Part shown: positions 40,946 to 53,700 of the stretch, piece after piece | Layout of the letters: each line of letters opens with the position of its first letter | Position numbering within the stretch: the first letter of the stretch is position 1 | Origin: Phytophthora hibernalis | Lineage: Eukaryota > Oomycota > Peronosporomycetes > Peronosporales > Peronosporaceae | Length of the DNA: 64,000 nt | Assembly: GCA_012656075.1 (NCBI GenBank) | Contig: JAAKBF010000053.1 | Location: forward strand, 248,001 to 312,000 | Direction of reading: 5' to 3' | The notes under the pieces: model-generated | What the model was told of the DNA's origin: nothing | What the model saw: the letters and a program-made list of their open reading frames with translations, nothing else | Databases searched by the model: none | Translations under genes and position numbers: made by a program

Positions 40946-43900
40946 ATGCACATCGAGGAGATCATCCTGGACGGCTTCAAGTCGTACGCGACGCGCACGG
41001 TCGTGAGCGGCTTTGACCCGCGCTTCAACGCCATCACGGGGCTCAACGGCAGCGGCAAGTCCAACGTGCTGGACGCCATCTGCTTCGTGCTGGGCATCAC
41101 GAACCTGTCGCAAGTGCGCGCCAACAACCTGCAGGAGCTCGTGTACAAGCAGGGCCAGGCAGGCGTGACCAAGGCCAGCGTCACTATCGTCTTCAACAAC
41201 CAGGACGCCCGTGGTTCGCCGGTGGGCTACGACCAGTACGAGCAGATCTCCGTGGCGCGTCAGGTCGTGATTGGTGGCCGTAACAAGTACCTGATCAACG
41301 GCCACACGGCCCAAGTGAGCCAGGTGCAGAACCTCTTCCACTCGGTGCAGCTCAACGTCAACAACCCGCACTTCCTCATCATGCAGGGCCGCATCACCAA
41401 GGTGCTCAACATGAAGCCGCCCGAGGTGCTCGGCATGATCGAAGAAGCCGCTGGCACGAGGATGTACGAGAACAAGAAGATCGCAGCACTCAAGACCATG
41501 ATGAAGAAGGAGAAGAAGGTGGACGAGATCAACAACATACTGGCCGACGAGATCACCCCGACGCTCGAGAAGCTGCGCGCCGAGAAGACCCACTACCTCA
41601 AGTGGGCGGCCAACAACACGGAGATGGAGCGGCTGCAGCGCTTCTGCGTGGCCCACGACTACCAGAAGGCGCACGACGCGCTGGACAACACGGCCCAACA
41701 TGTGGACAAGTTGCAGCAGGCGCAGCGCGCGGCCGTGGAGGAAGAGACGCTGATTGGACAAGACATGGAGAAGGTGGAAGATGAGATCGAGGCGCTGCAC
41801 CAGCAACGCGACAAGGAGATGGGCAAGGAGTTCCAGCAACTGAAAGACGACGTGGAGAAGATCGGCAAGGAGGTGGTCAAGTTCTCCACCAAGCTGAAGC
41901 ACTGCAAGACCTCGATCGAGCAGCAGGCGAACGCGGAAGCTGGTGTGAATGAGCAGCAAGCAGAGACGGAACAGGCCGTGGCAAAGCTGGCGAAGGACAT
42001 CGAAAAGGCAAAGAGAAAGGTGAGCCAGGTCGAGGAGGCCCATACGGTCAAAGAGACGGAGGCGAACGACTACCAGCGCCAGATTCAGGCGCTGAATGCT
42101 GGTATTGAGCAGAGCGGAGACAGCGATGAGTCTTTGTCGGAGCGTCTTGCATCGAAGCAGCGCGAGCTGCAAGAAAACAGTACTGCGATTAAGCAGATTA
42201 ACCTGAAGATGAAGCACACGGAGGAAAGTATCAGGCACAAGCGCCGTGAAATCGAACAGACTCGTATGAACAACCGCAGTATGGATGAAGAGCGGAAGCA
42301 CAAGATCGGCGAACTGGAACACATGCAGCACAAGGTCGACCAGTTGACGAGCCGCTTTAACCCCGACGAGGAGCGCAAACTTCACGACCACGTCCGCGGA
42401 TTGAAAGATAAGATTATGCGTTGCGAAAGGGAGGTCGATGAGATCTCTTCAGGGCTGTCGTCTCGTCTGGATTTCAAGTATACGGATCCATACCGTAATT
42501 TCCAGCGGGATAGTGTTAAGGGTGTCATGGCGAACCTGTTGGAGACAAAGGAAGAGTGGTCCGCGCTCGCTCTTGAAATCGCTGCCGGTGGAAAACTATA
42601 CCAAATAGTAGTGGACAACGAAAAGACTGCAAAGGACATCCTCAAGTTTGGACGTCTCATGAACCGCGTCACTATTGTTCCACTCAACAGGATTTCGCGC
42701 AAGACGGTTGATCCTCGTAAAATGGACAAGGCTCGACAGGTTGCGCGTCAGCAAGGCGGCAAAGTATGGGAAGCAATGGAACTGATTCACTTCAAGCCAG
42801 AGTTGCTTCCGGCTATGGAGTATGCTTTTGGATCCTCCATCATCTGTGAGACGAGCGAGCTTGCAAAGAGCGTCACTTTCCACAGGGACATTAAAGTCCG
42901 GACGGTGACACTCGACGGTGACTCGTACGATCCAGCTGGTACGCTGCAAGGTGGGTCAGCACCTTCTAACGGCACTCCCATTTTGCTGAAGCTGCACCAC
43001 CTAATCACCCGCACGCGGGATGTCAGTGACATGAGACGAGAGTACCAGGATGCCTCTCGATCGTTGGATGACATGAAGCAGGTACGTTACGGATGACTCG
43101 GATGCCCTGAATACGTAAGACTAACTGAAGTGATATTTGTTGTCTTGGTTAGGATTCTGACCACTTCCGCCAGTTGAAACATCAGATTGAGCTGAAGGAG
43201 CACGAGCTGCGATTGCTAGATGAACGTATCTCCGATAGTGTTTTCGCACAATTGGAACGCGACGTTGCTACGTCAGAAGACCAGTATGCTCAGGACAAAG
43301 AATTGCTGATCACTAAAAAGGAAGCTGTTGTTCAGCTGACCAAGGAAGTGAAAAATTTGGACGCGGATATCACTAATTTGAAAGAATCACGCCAGTCCAA
43401 GATTGGCGTACTCGAGAAGCGGTTTGCTGAAGCCAAGAAAGACACTCAAAAGATTGGAGTACAGCTCAAGTCTGCTCAACAGGAACTCTCCGAATTGGTT
43501 TTGGAATCTGAGTCTGCTGAGCAGGAGGTGGCCAGCAATAACGAAAGCGTATCCGGTATTCAAAAGGAGCTTGATTCTCTTCGTAAAGAGGAGAAAAATG
43601 GAGGAGAAGCTTACTGATATTCAGACTACGTACGAGAAGGCATCTCAGAAGCTGGAAGAGCGTCGAAGCAATTTGACGATGTACGATAAACAACTGAAGG
43701 ATATGGGTGCTCGTCAAAGTGCACTTTCCAAAAGAAAAGTGATCTTGAGATCGAGCGGAAGAAGACGGAGCACAAGATTTCTCGAATGGCTAAGGACAAA
43801 AGTGACGCGAAAATGATGGTAAAGAAGCTAGAGAAGGCTCACCCATGGATTGAAACCGAGAAGGAATTCTTCGGTCGTGAACACACTGACTACGATTTCC

Positions 43901-44641
43901 AGCGACGGGATCCGTCGACCGCTAATCGCCGCCTGCTTGAACTGAAGGAGACGCAGGGTGCTTTGTCCAAGAAGATTAACAAGAAGGTTATGGGTATGAT
44001 TGAGAAGGCTGAACAAGAGTACCAGGGTTTGATGAACAAGCGTCACATTATCGAAAATGATAAAGAAAAGATCACGTCTGTCATCAAGGAGCTCGATGCG
44101 AAGAAGAACGAGGCCCTCCAGACCACGTGGGTGAAGGTGAACAAGGACTTTGGCTCCATCTTTGGAACACTGCTGCCAGGAACGCACGCAAAGTTGGACC
44201 CTCCTGCCAATGGTACCTTCTTGCACCCAACTCTTAGACAAAGCAGGAATGCTGGTACTAACCTTTCGTGTGTTTCTTGTCATTTTAGGAACCATTTTGG
44301 ATGGCCTCCAAGTGCGTGTTTCATTCGGCGGTGTTTGGAAGGAGAGTTTAACTGAGTTGAGTGGTGGGCAGCGCTCGTTGCTTGCGCTGTCGCTCATTTT
44401 GTCGCTGCTGCTGTTCAAACCCGCGCCGATGTACATTCTAGATGAGGTGGATGCCGCGTTGGATCTTTCGCACACTCAGAACATTGGCCAGATGATCCGG
44501 TCACACTTTTCACACTCGCAGTTTATTGTGGTGTCCCTCAAGGAGGGTATGTTTAACAATGCCAACGTGGTCTTCAGGACCAAGTTCGTTGATGGCGTTT
44601 CCACTGTCACTCGCACGGTTCCGAAGTCGCGGTCGCGGTAA
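40946..44641 (+). CDS. SMC2: Condensin subunit SMC2
   Basis: The protein starts MHIEEIILDGFKSYATRTVV and has the Walker A GLNGSGKSN (residues 32-40), VRANNLQELVYKQGQAGVTK and the FHSVQLNVNNPHFLIMQGRI block, all diagnostic of SMC2. A long coiled coil surrounds the hinge (about residues 500-690). The C-terminal ABC half has LTELSGGQRSLLALSL (signature, about 44351-44398) and MYILDEVDAALDL (Walker B, about 44429). Exons: 40946-43081, 43153-44212, 44289-44641; introns of 71 and 76 bp with GT-AG ends that restore the frame (KQ-DSDH; AN-GTILDG). Two breaks at A runs (43594-43598 and 43730-43733) look like run-length errors. SMC2 pairs with SMC4 in condensin to compact chromosomes. The total fits ~1200 residues. 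Confidence 0.95.
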
Positions 44642-44889
44642 TCGCGTAAGACGAGGAATCGGCTTGGGTGTGTGAGCGTACGTCTTTGAAGGCAAAGGCG
44701 GCGTTTGCTGATGGCACATGTTTCGTTGATTGATTACATGAATATGTTTGCTACACGCTACTGAAGTACTTCGAAGTAAATTGATGCTTTTACATGCTCA
44801 GACGTCTTCGAATTGTTCGGTTCTGTTGTTCTCACTGCTTCTTCTTCGTCACCATCGATACTATTGGTATTTCGGAGCGCCAAAAACAA
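44642..44889. other. Convergent intergenic region between SMC2 and the giant surface-protein gene
   Basis: The two genes converge here: SMC2 stops at 44641 (plus) and the giant gene at 44890 (minus), about 250 bases apart. No further gene is seen. Confidence 0.6.
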
Positions 44890-47760
44890 TTAGATCTGAC
44901 ATCGGTCCGGTCGCCCGTCAGTCAAGGTCGAATTTGCCTCTGGGTATAATATGTTCATTACGTTCATCGGCATCGGCCTCAGCCGCCTCATTTTCGGCAC
45001 TCCCTCAGGGTCCAAGACAGCCTCCACAATTCCTTCTTCATTGTCATCGGGTACGGCAGGTTCATCCTCCAAAACATCGACTTGCGATGCTGTGAGTATT
45101 GCATCGTGCTGCTGCTCATAAGCAACCGGCGGGTTTATCGCAGAGGTTAGCTCAATTGCGCGTTCAGATCATCCATTTCTTGCTGTAACCTTTTCCGACG
45201 AACCAGTTCCGTCATGACCAAAAGCGGCATTGGGCCAGCGTCAGGAGCGCTCAGGTAGATTTCAGTGAGAGCGTAGCCGTACGCCATACGCCACAACTTC
45301 CGGACATGTTTCGTGATGGCGCGTCGATGGTCATCGCGATTGTAGAGTTGCGCTATCTTCACTGCAGCGCGTTTCTCGTTCAGGATGCTGAAAACTGCAT
45401 AGATCAACGTCAGCACGTTCGTGGCAATTGCCGCATCGGTCACCAGCCGAACCACGCGCTCGTCAAGGTAAAGCAAGCCCATCTTGAGAATCAAACCACC
45501 TGAAAGACCAGCAAAGGAACGAATGAGTTGTCAAAACCGAATACAAGATCCACTGCAAGAGTTTGAGAATTTTACGCACAAAATAGGGTGATGAACAGCT
45601 GGATATGTGTCACTCCAGCAAGTGCACTGTCGGAGGGATCTCTATATGGTTTGTAGAACAGCATCACGGAGAGATACACAAGCCTGCACACAAAATTACC
45701 AGCACACAAGATGATTAGTCATGAAGAGAGAATGTTTGTGTACAATATGAATTCACTCTACATACAGGACTACAAGCCCACAAATGATCCGATTTGCGCC
45801 AGCTTTTGCAAGCAGGCTGACTACGCAGTTCAACAAGAGCTTGCGACCGAGGTCCCAAACTTCAAACCACCAAAATGCCGTGCCGTCTGTGGATTAGAAC
45901 AAGTATTAGTCAAAAGTCGAATTGTATCTGGATAGCGACAACAAGCACTTACAGGAATGGTAGATGAACCCCACTTGCGCGACGGTGCTTGGCTCCTATG
46001 GAAATGCAGTCAATAGGAGTATTTAGCCTTCTCATGCAGTTAGCATCACGAAATGGTGCCGGATCTCACGTTCAAGTTTCTGTCGCGCAGATACTGAGTT
46101 AGCATTTCGGTCTCGAAAATCTGTAGCTTCTCCTCATCCACGAGTTGTCCACGTTCGATGATGTGAAGTCGCATTTTGAGAAGCAACCGCTGTTTTAGTG
46201 CATCTTCTGACGGATCTTGTATCAGAAGGAGGGTATCTTGAACACCGCGCGAGCGTTTAAGTGAGATAATTACCCAGAACAACAGCGGTACACCTGGAGT
46301 CACAACCAACATACGATGCGTTAGTGCAGATAAAATAAAACATGATATAGAGACATACCAGCGACCCAGAAGGCGATCAATACCATGCTGAGCGGTAGAT
46401 AGTATATCCATCTGCCTTCGTAGCACATATTACTTCTGTCAAGGCTCAAGTAGTAGTGACTCCCACTTCATCGCAGTAGAATGTCCCGATCACACGCTGA
46501 CAGAGCATCGGGTAGAACAGCAGCAAAACCCTAGACAAAATATGCCCGTCGATATTAACCTACAACAGTTTTTTGTTCGAAGCGATGACAACGTACCAGA
46601 AGAAGAGCTTAATGCACCTGTTTTGGTATTCCTTGTAATAGAGCCGCATCCACACACGTGCACGCCAAAGACGAAGATTGCTGTGTACAACCATCGCCAA
46701 AACATCATTTTTGATGCGCTGTGATGTCGGACACCTGGGACTGTGAGTGGAAATGGATGCGGGAAGCTGGGTGAGGCGATCTACTCGATTCAGCGTGCTA
46801 GCAGCAAGCTGCATGAACCGTTCAGAAATTCTACGGACAACCGTTTGCTCAGGAGAAAATCCCAGCCTCAACTTTAATCGCTGGAATAAACTTAATTTCC
46901 CTTCATTGAGACTTGAGGCGCGCATTTTCTGCTCCATCTTTAGTTTAGCCACCAACGTTTTGCGTCGTTCTAGGATTGGTGGTGCACGATGCTGCAGTGT
47001 GAATACTGGTAGACCACAACTCACACAATGCCGCGGTAATGTTGAAAGCTTGACACGATATCGTAAAATACCCCAAGACGTGACCAAAAATACGAGCAGA
47101 AGCATACCTACTAGAGCAAATAGAGCAATGCTATAGCAGTAAGACGTAGTCAGCAAACTCCGCGACACTGCCCTCGATAAAAGTAGTGTACACATATATC
47201 TTACCGATAATTCGTGAAATAATCGCGCTTGAACAAGCATTCCGCAGCAGTTGTGCTCACGAAATTAAAGTCCGCCAAAGAGCAAATATCCATGAGGCTG
47301 CTCATAGTATCAGGCCACGGAATCTCATACACGTTTTTGAAGCTCCCGATGATCTGAAAGAAGCCAACCATAATTTTAAACTTTTCTGGTCGCCAAGCCG
47401 GAATGTCCACAGCTCTAGGTTCGATCCGGAAAAGATGTGGGCTGGGCTGTTTTCCCAACCGTGTACGCTCAGCTACTGATTGCATCATCGATCGAACGCG
47501 ACGCCGAATACCTTCTTTGGTAGAATGTAGCAGCATTTGAGTTCGCGATTGACCAGTGTAAATCTGGAATCGCTTCGCAGCCTGGGCCTGATTTACAACT
47601 CGTTGTTCAGCTGTGTTCGAGAAAATATAACAGAGAAACGCGAACGCAGCGACTGCTACGATCATGGGTAGCATCGCTAGCATCCGGGTAGTGCGAGCTA
47701 CAGCGGGGTCATTTGGATCAGAGCACTCTGTCAGAGAAAATGCGTAAGTTATTTTTCTAT
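44890..47760 (-). other. C-terminal multi-pass membrane module
   Basis: Exons carry a first membrane helix (MLAMLPMIVAVAAFAFLCY), the conserved KIMVGFFQIIGSFKNVYEIP, a helix SIALFALVGMLLLVFLVTSW, then VLLLFYPMLCQRVIGTFYCD, IYYLPLSMVLIAFWVAG with VPLLFWVIISLK, FWWFEVWDLGRKLLLNCVV, and MLFYKPYRDPSDSALAGVTH. The final exon (45147-45494) is helical and basic, and a frame break leads into an acidic cytoplasmic tail ending NILYPEANSTLTDG at 44890. The invariant W-F/W-E-x-x-x-x-x-R-K-L block recurs in protist surface giants. At least seven helices are likely. Function is unknown; a signalling or channel role is conceivable. Confidence 0.65.
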
Positions 47761-50700
47761 ACAGCACAACACAAATTCTCCCGGAAATGAGCACGTACGC
47801 TCGCATGAACCGCTTGAACCCTTGTAAAATCCATCAGCACAAGTTGCACACATGATACCCGAGTATCCAACAGCGCACTGGTCTGCCGATTGCACATATA
47901 CTGTGCTGTAGGATACGTTAGCTTCCACACACGCGGCATTCGTCTATAGATCAAATACAGCACAATTTGATCCCCGCATTCCAGTCGTTAGTTATATCTC
48001 TAGATTTTAACACACGCGCTCTTACTTACATCGCATGTGTAATACTCATTTCAGAAAGACACGAGTAGATTCTGCTTCTGCTCCAATACGTGAAGAACGT
48101 CTCCGATTTGTTGTTGGCGCATTCGTGAATCCGAGCAGTCAAATTGCTTATGTCGATAGATTTACACGGGTCATCAGATGGCCAGGATTCCGGGTCGTCA
48201 CAGCTGGATGCAGCGTAGCTGGATCGAGTACTTGAAACAAAGTATCCCTGTTGGCGTCGTGGAGACACCACCCCTATTGTTGCACCGCTGTCATCCTTTG
48301 CTCACAATCTCCTCCTGGTGGACACAGATAGCATTTTCGCCATCCAAACTGCGGTCACACACAATAAAAAGACTCATTAATTAACTGGAATCCCAGTGAA
48401 ATAACCCTTGCTTTCTTACCTATAGGTCCCCTTTTCACAAGGGAGGCATAGCCTAAAAACCCAAACGACGTGTTAGTATTTGCAGCGCTGCTATCCTTTC
48501 ATGAAGCAGCGTAGGCTGACTTACCCGTTGACATTTTCGTAGCCGGGTTTGCACTTATCGACAGTTATATCAACTACAAGCGGCTCGTTCAGAACCGATG
48601 AGATGGTGCAGCTGACATTAAGTTGGTAGGGCTCGTCTCTGAATCGAGATCGGACTTCTGCGCCTTTGAAAACAATATACCCTTCGTCAATATCGATCCA
48701 AGTCGGTGGAATAAACGAGAATGTGCCATCTTCATCGGTAGATTTAGATGCTTGACACCGCGTCACGTTGTCGTAGCTTGCGATCGCCCCGTAGTAATCA
48801 CGAGCAACAACAGTAGGCCAAAGTACAGTCGATCCGGGTTTTGTCAAGCTTGCATTTACGCTCGATGAGGTATCTTCGTCATCCTGAGATGAGGACGAGG
48901 ACGAAATGATTAATTTTCTGGTAGTAGTGGCCACCGATGAAGAATCCAGACTAGAATTTGTAGGAGTTTGTACTCCAATTCCTAGGCTGACACCACTTGT
49001 TACACTTGGTGGCCACCATCCAGTCGTGATAGTCATAGCATTTGTTGATATCAGGATCTTCTCATTTTTGTCAGCGACATGCAGTCAATGCAGTCGAAAG
49101 TGAACCACGAGTAGTACACCCAGTAAATGTCTGCCCCTGCAACGGCTGTATTTCCACCAAATCGAGCGGTATTACAGCTTATAGTTTGGGTCGTTGTTTC
49201 TGTCACTTTGTCCACGTAGACGCCAGCTCCAAAGTCATTGGCAGTATTATTTTGGAATTCATTATTTACCGCAGACAGGGAGGCATTGCCTTGAATAGAA
49301 ACCGCACCGCCAGTGTACGCTTTGTTACCAGTAAACGAGTTCCCTGCTAAGGTTAGTGTAGCACTTCCTTTTATTGATATTGCCCCGCCAAAAGAGCTCG
49401 CGTTGTTCCCGTTAAATCTGGAATTCGTCAGCGAAATGGCTGCAGACCCCATCGCGTACACAGCTCCTCCTTCTCTAGCATCATTTTCTTCGATTGTTGA
49501 ATCAGTAAACGTAGCAACCGCTCTAATAGAAGCATGTAGGGCCCCACCCTGAATTCCAGCAGAATTATTTCGGATGGTTGTTCGCTTCACTGCTAGACTA
49601 GCAGATCGAGTAATTTGAATCGCAGCTCCCTTCGTGGCAGTATTGGATTCAAACACCGAATCTTCGATGTCCACGACTGCATCAATCGCGTGGAGTGCTC
49701 CTCCTTCCGTGCCAGAGCCTCCGTTGCCAGAAATGAGGCACCCTGTCAGCTGAGCTGTATTCTTTCTTCCCACGAAAATCGTCGAGCCGAATCCGATATT
49801 GGTATTGCGAGTAAAATTTGAGTTGGACACCGTGCAATTTACACCTGCTCCAGGATATAAGAAGATAGCCCCACCGCGATCTTGAACAGAGTTGTAGTCG
49901 AAGAAGGAATTGCGAGCGGTCAGCTTTCCTCCTTCTATCATATAAATGGCCCCGCCGTCATAAAAGGCAAAATTGTCGTAGAAATAGCTGTCAGTAATGT
50001 CAAGGAGGGTATTCACAGCAAAAATTCCAGCCCCATAGTCGTATCCAAACCCGCGGTGCAAAGTTGAATTCTTGATGTACAAGTTGGCATAGGCCGAGTA
50101 GATAATACCACCGGAGTATCCTTGTCCAGAATATAGTAGCGAATTGACAATGGTTAATGTCGTTTCTGTGTTTTCGACATAAATGAGACCGCCATTCAGT
50201 GCTAGAGTAGCTTTATCGTTGCTGATCAGCTGTGAATCCGTTATCATTATATTTCCTTTGGTAATGAAGAATGAACCACCTTGGACGCCCACCTCGTTTT
50301 TTATCACGGTGTTGTTAAAAAGTTCCAGTTGCTGATCACCACCAAACCTTCACTAAGCACAGCAATGGCCCCGCCAGACTTTGCACTGTTTTCTATCAGA
50401 ATATTGTTTGATCCAGTTACGTCCGTCTGCGTTACCATTATGCCTCCACCAACGCCAGCCGAGTTAGCAATTAATGAACAGTTGCTCATCGAAAGCGCAT
50501 TGATGCTTCCTGGTATTCCACCCGATCCTATGGCACCACCGGAACCTGACAAGGAAGCATTATTTCCAACGAAGGAGCAGTTCATCAGCGACAAAGTACT
50601 GGCGTAGCTGGCATATACACCTCCTCCATCTGAAGCATTTCCATTTTGAAACGACGAGTTAGTTAGAGCGAGTGACGCGCCATCGACGTATATTCCAGCC

Positions 50701-53700
50701 CCTCTAGAAGCTTTTCCATCTAAAAGCGCAAGTCCACTGGCTTCTAATCGACTAGTCAGCGAGATGTAAACCCCACCACCAAAGCCTTTATTCGAGTCGA
50801 CAGTTGGTGCATAATTTCCTTGAAACAATGCCTGCGGAGATGTGATGCTCTGCTGTATTATTCGCGTTACCCCGTTACAAATGCACCTGCTCCAGATGGA
50901 GCAACATTGGACGACACTGAAACTCCATCGTGCCAAATGACTGCGTCTGCAATATTGATTCCACCTCCAGTTTCCTCTGCCGTGTTTGCCTCAATTACAG
51001 AGTCGATCAAGGTACAGATCGACCCACTATTTACATTAAGACCTCCACCAAAAGTGGCAGAATTGTTAGTCATGGAGCAGCCTTTTATGGTTGCAGTACT
51101 GCTATCAAGAGTTATTCCACCTCCAGAGTCAGCTTTCCCTGACGATACCGTCAACTTCTCAACAGATGAAGCTTCAGTCAGGAAAACATTCCCTCCTGCA
51201 TCAACTGCTATGTTCTCTGAAATTTGTGAAGACGATGACGGACTTAACGCAGCCAAATCGCTGTTCTTTAGGTAAAGGCCGCCTCCAATATTTGCCTCGC
51301 AGAGTTTAACAGATACGCCTTGATGAACAACCGTTGCACTCTCCAGGTATACACCGCCGCCCAACAAGGCACTGTGATCTTCTAGCACATTTACGCCTTG
51401 TAACGTGACTTTTGATTTTGTAGCGTAGAGGCCACCGCCTTTTTCGGAGGCACGCGAATTGGTCAGCGTTGTTTTTCGATGCTAAGATCAGAGGCCACCG
51501 CATATGCAGCCGCTCCCTCCTTTGATTTACAATCATCAATCGTGGCTCCACCGATACTAGTGACTCCTGTTAGGTACATTCCACCTCCGTGATTCACGCC
51601 ACTGCAGGATTTAATTGACATACCACCAGAGACACTACTAGTACCAGCATACAAACCTCCTCCCTCTGGTGCGTCGCTTTGCTCCACAAAGACGGCGTCT
51701 GCAGTAATTTGACTACTTACCATCCAAATACCACCCCAGCAACGCTTGCGGAGCATTCTGTGAGTTCAACGCCTGCAAGTTTGAGGGCAGCATTCCCCAC
51801 ATACATGCATCCTCCCGTACAGCTTTATTGGACTCCAGCTTCACGTTTTTAACAGTAACATCACCTACAACAACAAATGCACCACCATTCTTTGTGGCCG
51901 TGTTGGAAAGACATTGAGTCCCAACAATACCATCCATGGTGCCCTTGTTGATCCATACTGCACCACCATCCACAGCACTGTTTTTCGTGAGAAGAACTGA
52001 ACCTTTGCAAGTCAGACGCGAATTGAGCAACACGACACCGCCTCCCTCCTGTGCCTCGTTGGCTTGAATAACGACACTCGCCCAATCAACAGTGCTATCC
52101 ACAACTGCCATACCGCCTCCTGATGCACTGGCAAATCCATCTTCAACACGGATTCCTTGAAGACTTGCCTGTGCGTTGCTAATATATATACCAGCTCCTG
52201 TTGCTATATGCCATGCACAATTATTCGTAATTTACGAGGTGAGCTCGACACGAGTACTGCATATCAACACAAACAAAATACTTACATGCTGAATTCCCTA
52301 CTACTGAAGACTGGGAAGTCGCTTGTTTGTCGAAAGTCACAGTGATGGTACCGGAGGCATATACACCACCACCATTTGTGGTTGCCACATTATTTTGAAT
52401 AGATGTGCCTAAGGTAGTTAACGTTGTCGTACCACTGAGTGCCAATCCCCACCAGCCACTGTTGCTGTGTTTTCGGCGATTGTGCAACTTTCCATTGTCA
52501 GTTTTCCGTTGTCCATGGCAATACCACCCCCATTTGTAGCTTCATTTTTCGGAGGAAAACGCCGTAGAGAGAGATAACTCCACTCAGAAAAGCCCCACCT
52601 CCACTTTCGGATGCTGCATTGCCCATGTACTCGGTTTCAACTGCTGACATTGAGCCAACTCCTCTCAAAACTACTGCACCTCCACGAACCGCGGTGCTTT
52701 TGGTCACATTAGACGCGATCATAATGACTTTCGAGTCCTCAAAGTACAGAGCCCCTCCTTCGGTGCCAGCCGAGCTTTTTGTCAAGCTTACTTGCCTAAA
52801 TGTAACGTTGCTCCCACTAGCAAAGAGTGCACCACCATTTCGTGTGGCAATAGTATCAGTGATTAGCATATTTTCACCGATAAATTCACTGTCAATAATT
52901 TTGAACGCTCCCCGTCTTCTTCCTTGCAGTGACGCAATGTTATCCCTTCCACTGTCATAATAGAAGAAGTAATGGAAGCAAAACATGTCGCGCTCTCGCA
53001 GTTAACAGTTGTCCAAAACGGACCTTTCAATGTAGTAATCGCGAGGTTCGTCGAAAGAACTTGAAGGTCACGATTCAGGGTGCCGGAATATGTTCCTGGG
53101 TAGACAAGAATGACACTTTTATCCTTACTCAAAGCAACAGCTTTGGTCAACGTCTTCACCGCTTTTGACGCAGTTCCTTTTTCGCTTGCATCCATCATCT
53201 GACCAGTTCCATGCTCTTCGTCACCAAACTCCTCCGATACAACGATAACATTCGCTGGATCCATGTCGCACACGGGGTGGTGACACCTCTTTGGGTCGGA
53301 ACAACAAACGATTCGGTTGTTGCAGCCTTCCCCAGTAAACCCAACGCTGCAAATGCAGCTCCCATCAATTTGACTGCGTCCATGACGAGTGCAAACGGTG
53401 CCATCACCTGGTGGAGGGACTCGCGTGCTATCTATCGTTCCATCGATTTCATACTCCAACGCAAAACCTTTATGCGCGATGCTGGCATCACTCGTAAAAG
53501 CAATAATAATTGAGGCTTCGGTTTGGTAAACAAAGCGTCCTTTTCGCTCACATCCACCTTTCCACCATATTTCCTTTGTCGATGCATCAATAATCTCCAC
53601 GTAATCGTGGTCGCACTCGAGTACAAAAGATGAAAACTACGAATACGATGCCATAAGCACAAGTTAGTGTGGGTCGCACTAACCTTCATGCAGAAATTTC

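Noticed and set aside
40853..42391. 512-codon minus-strand open frame rich in Leu, Val and Ala
   Set aside because: It is the mirror of SMC2 exon 1; a high-GC3 coding strand leaves the antisense open. It has no domain and overlaps a certain gene.
45711..45935. 74-codon plus-strand frame that looks protein-like
   Set aside because: The minus strand of the same bases carries the conserved WFEVWDLGRKLLL exon of the giant gene.
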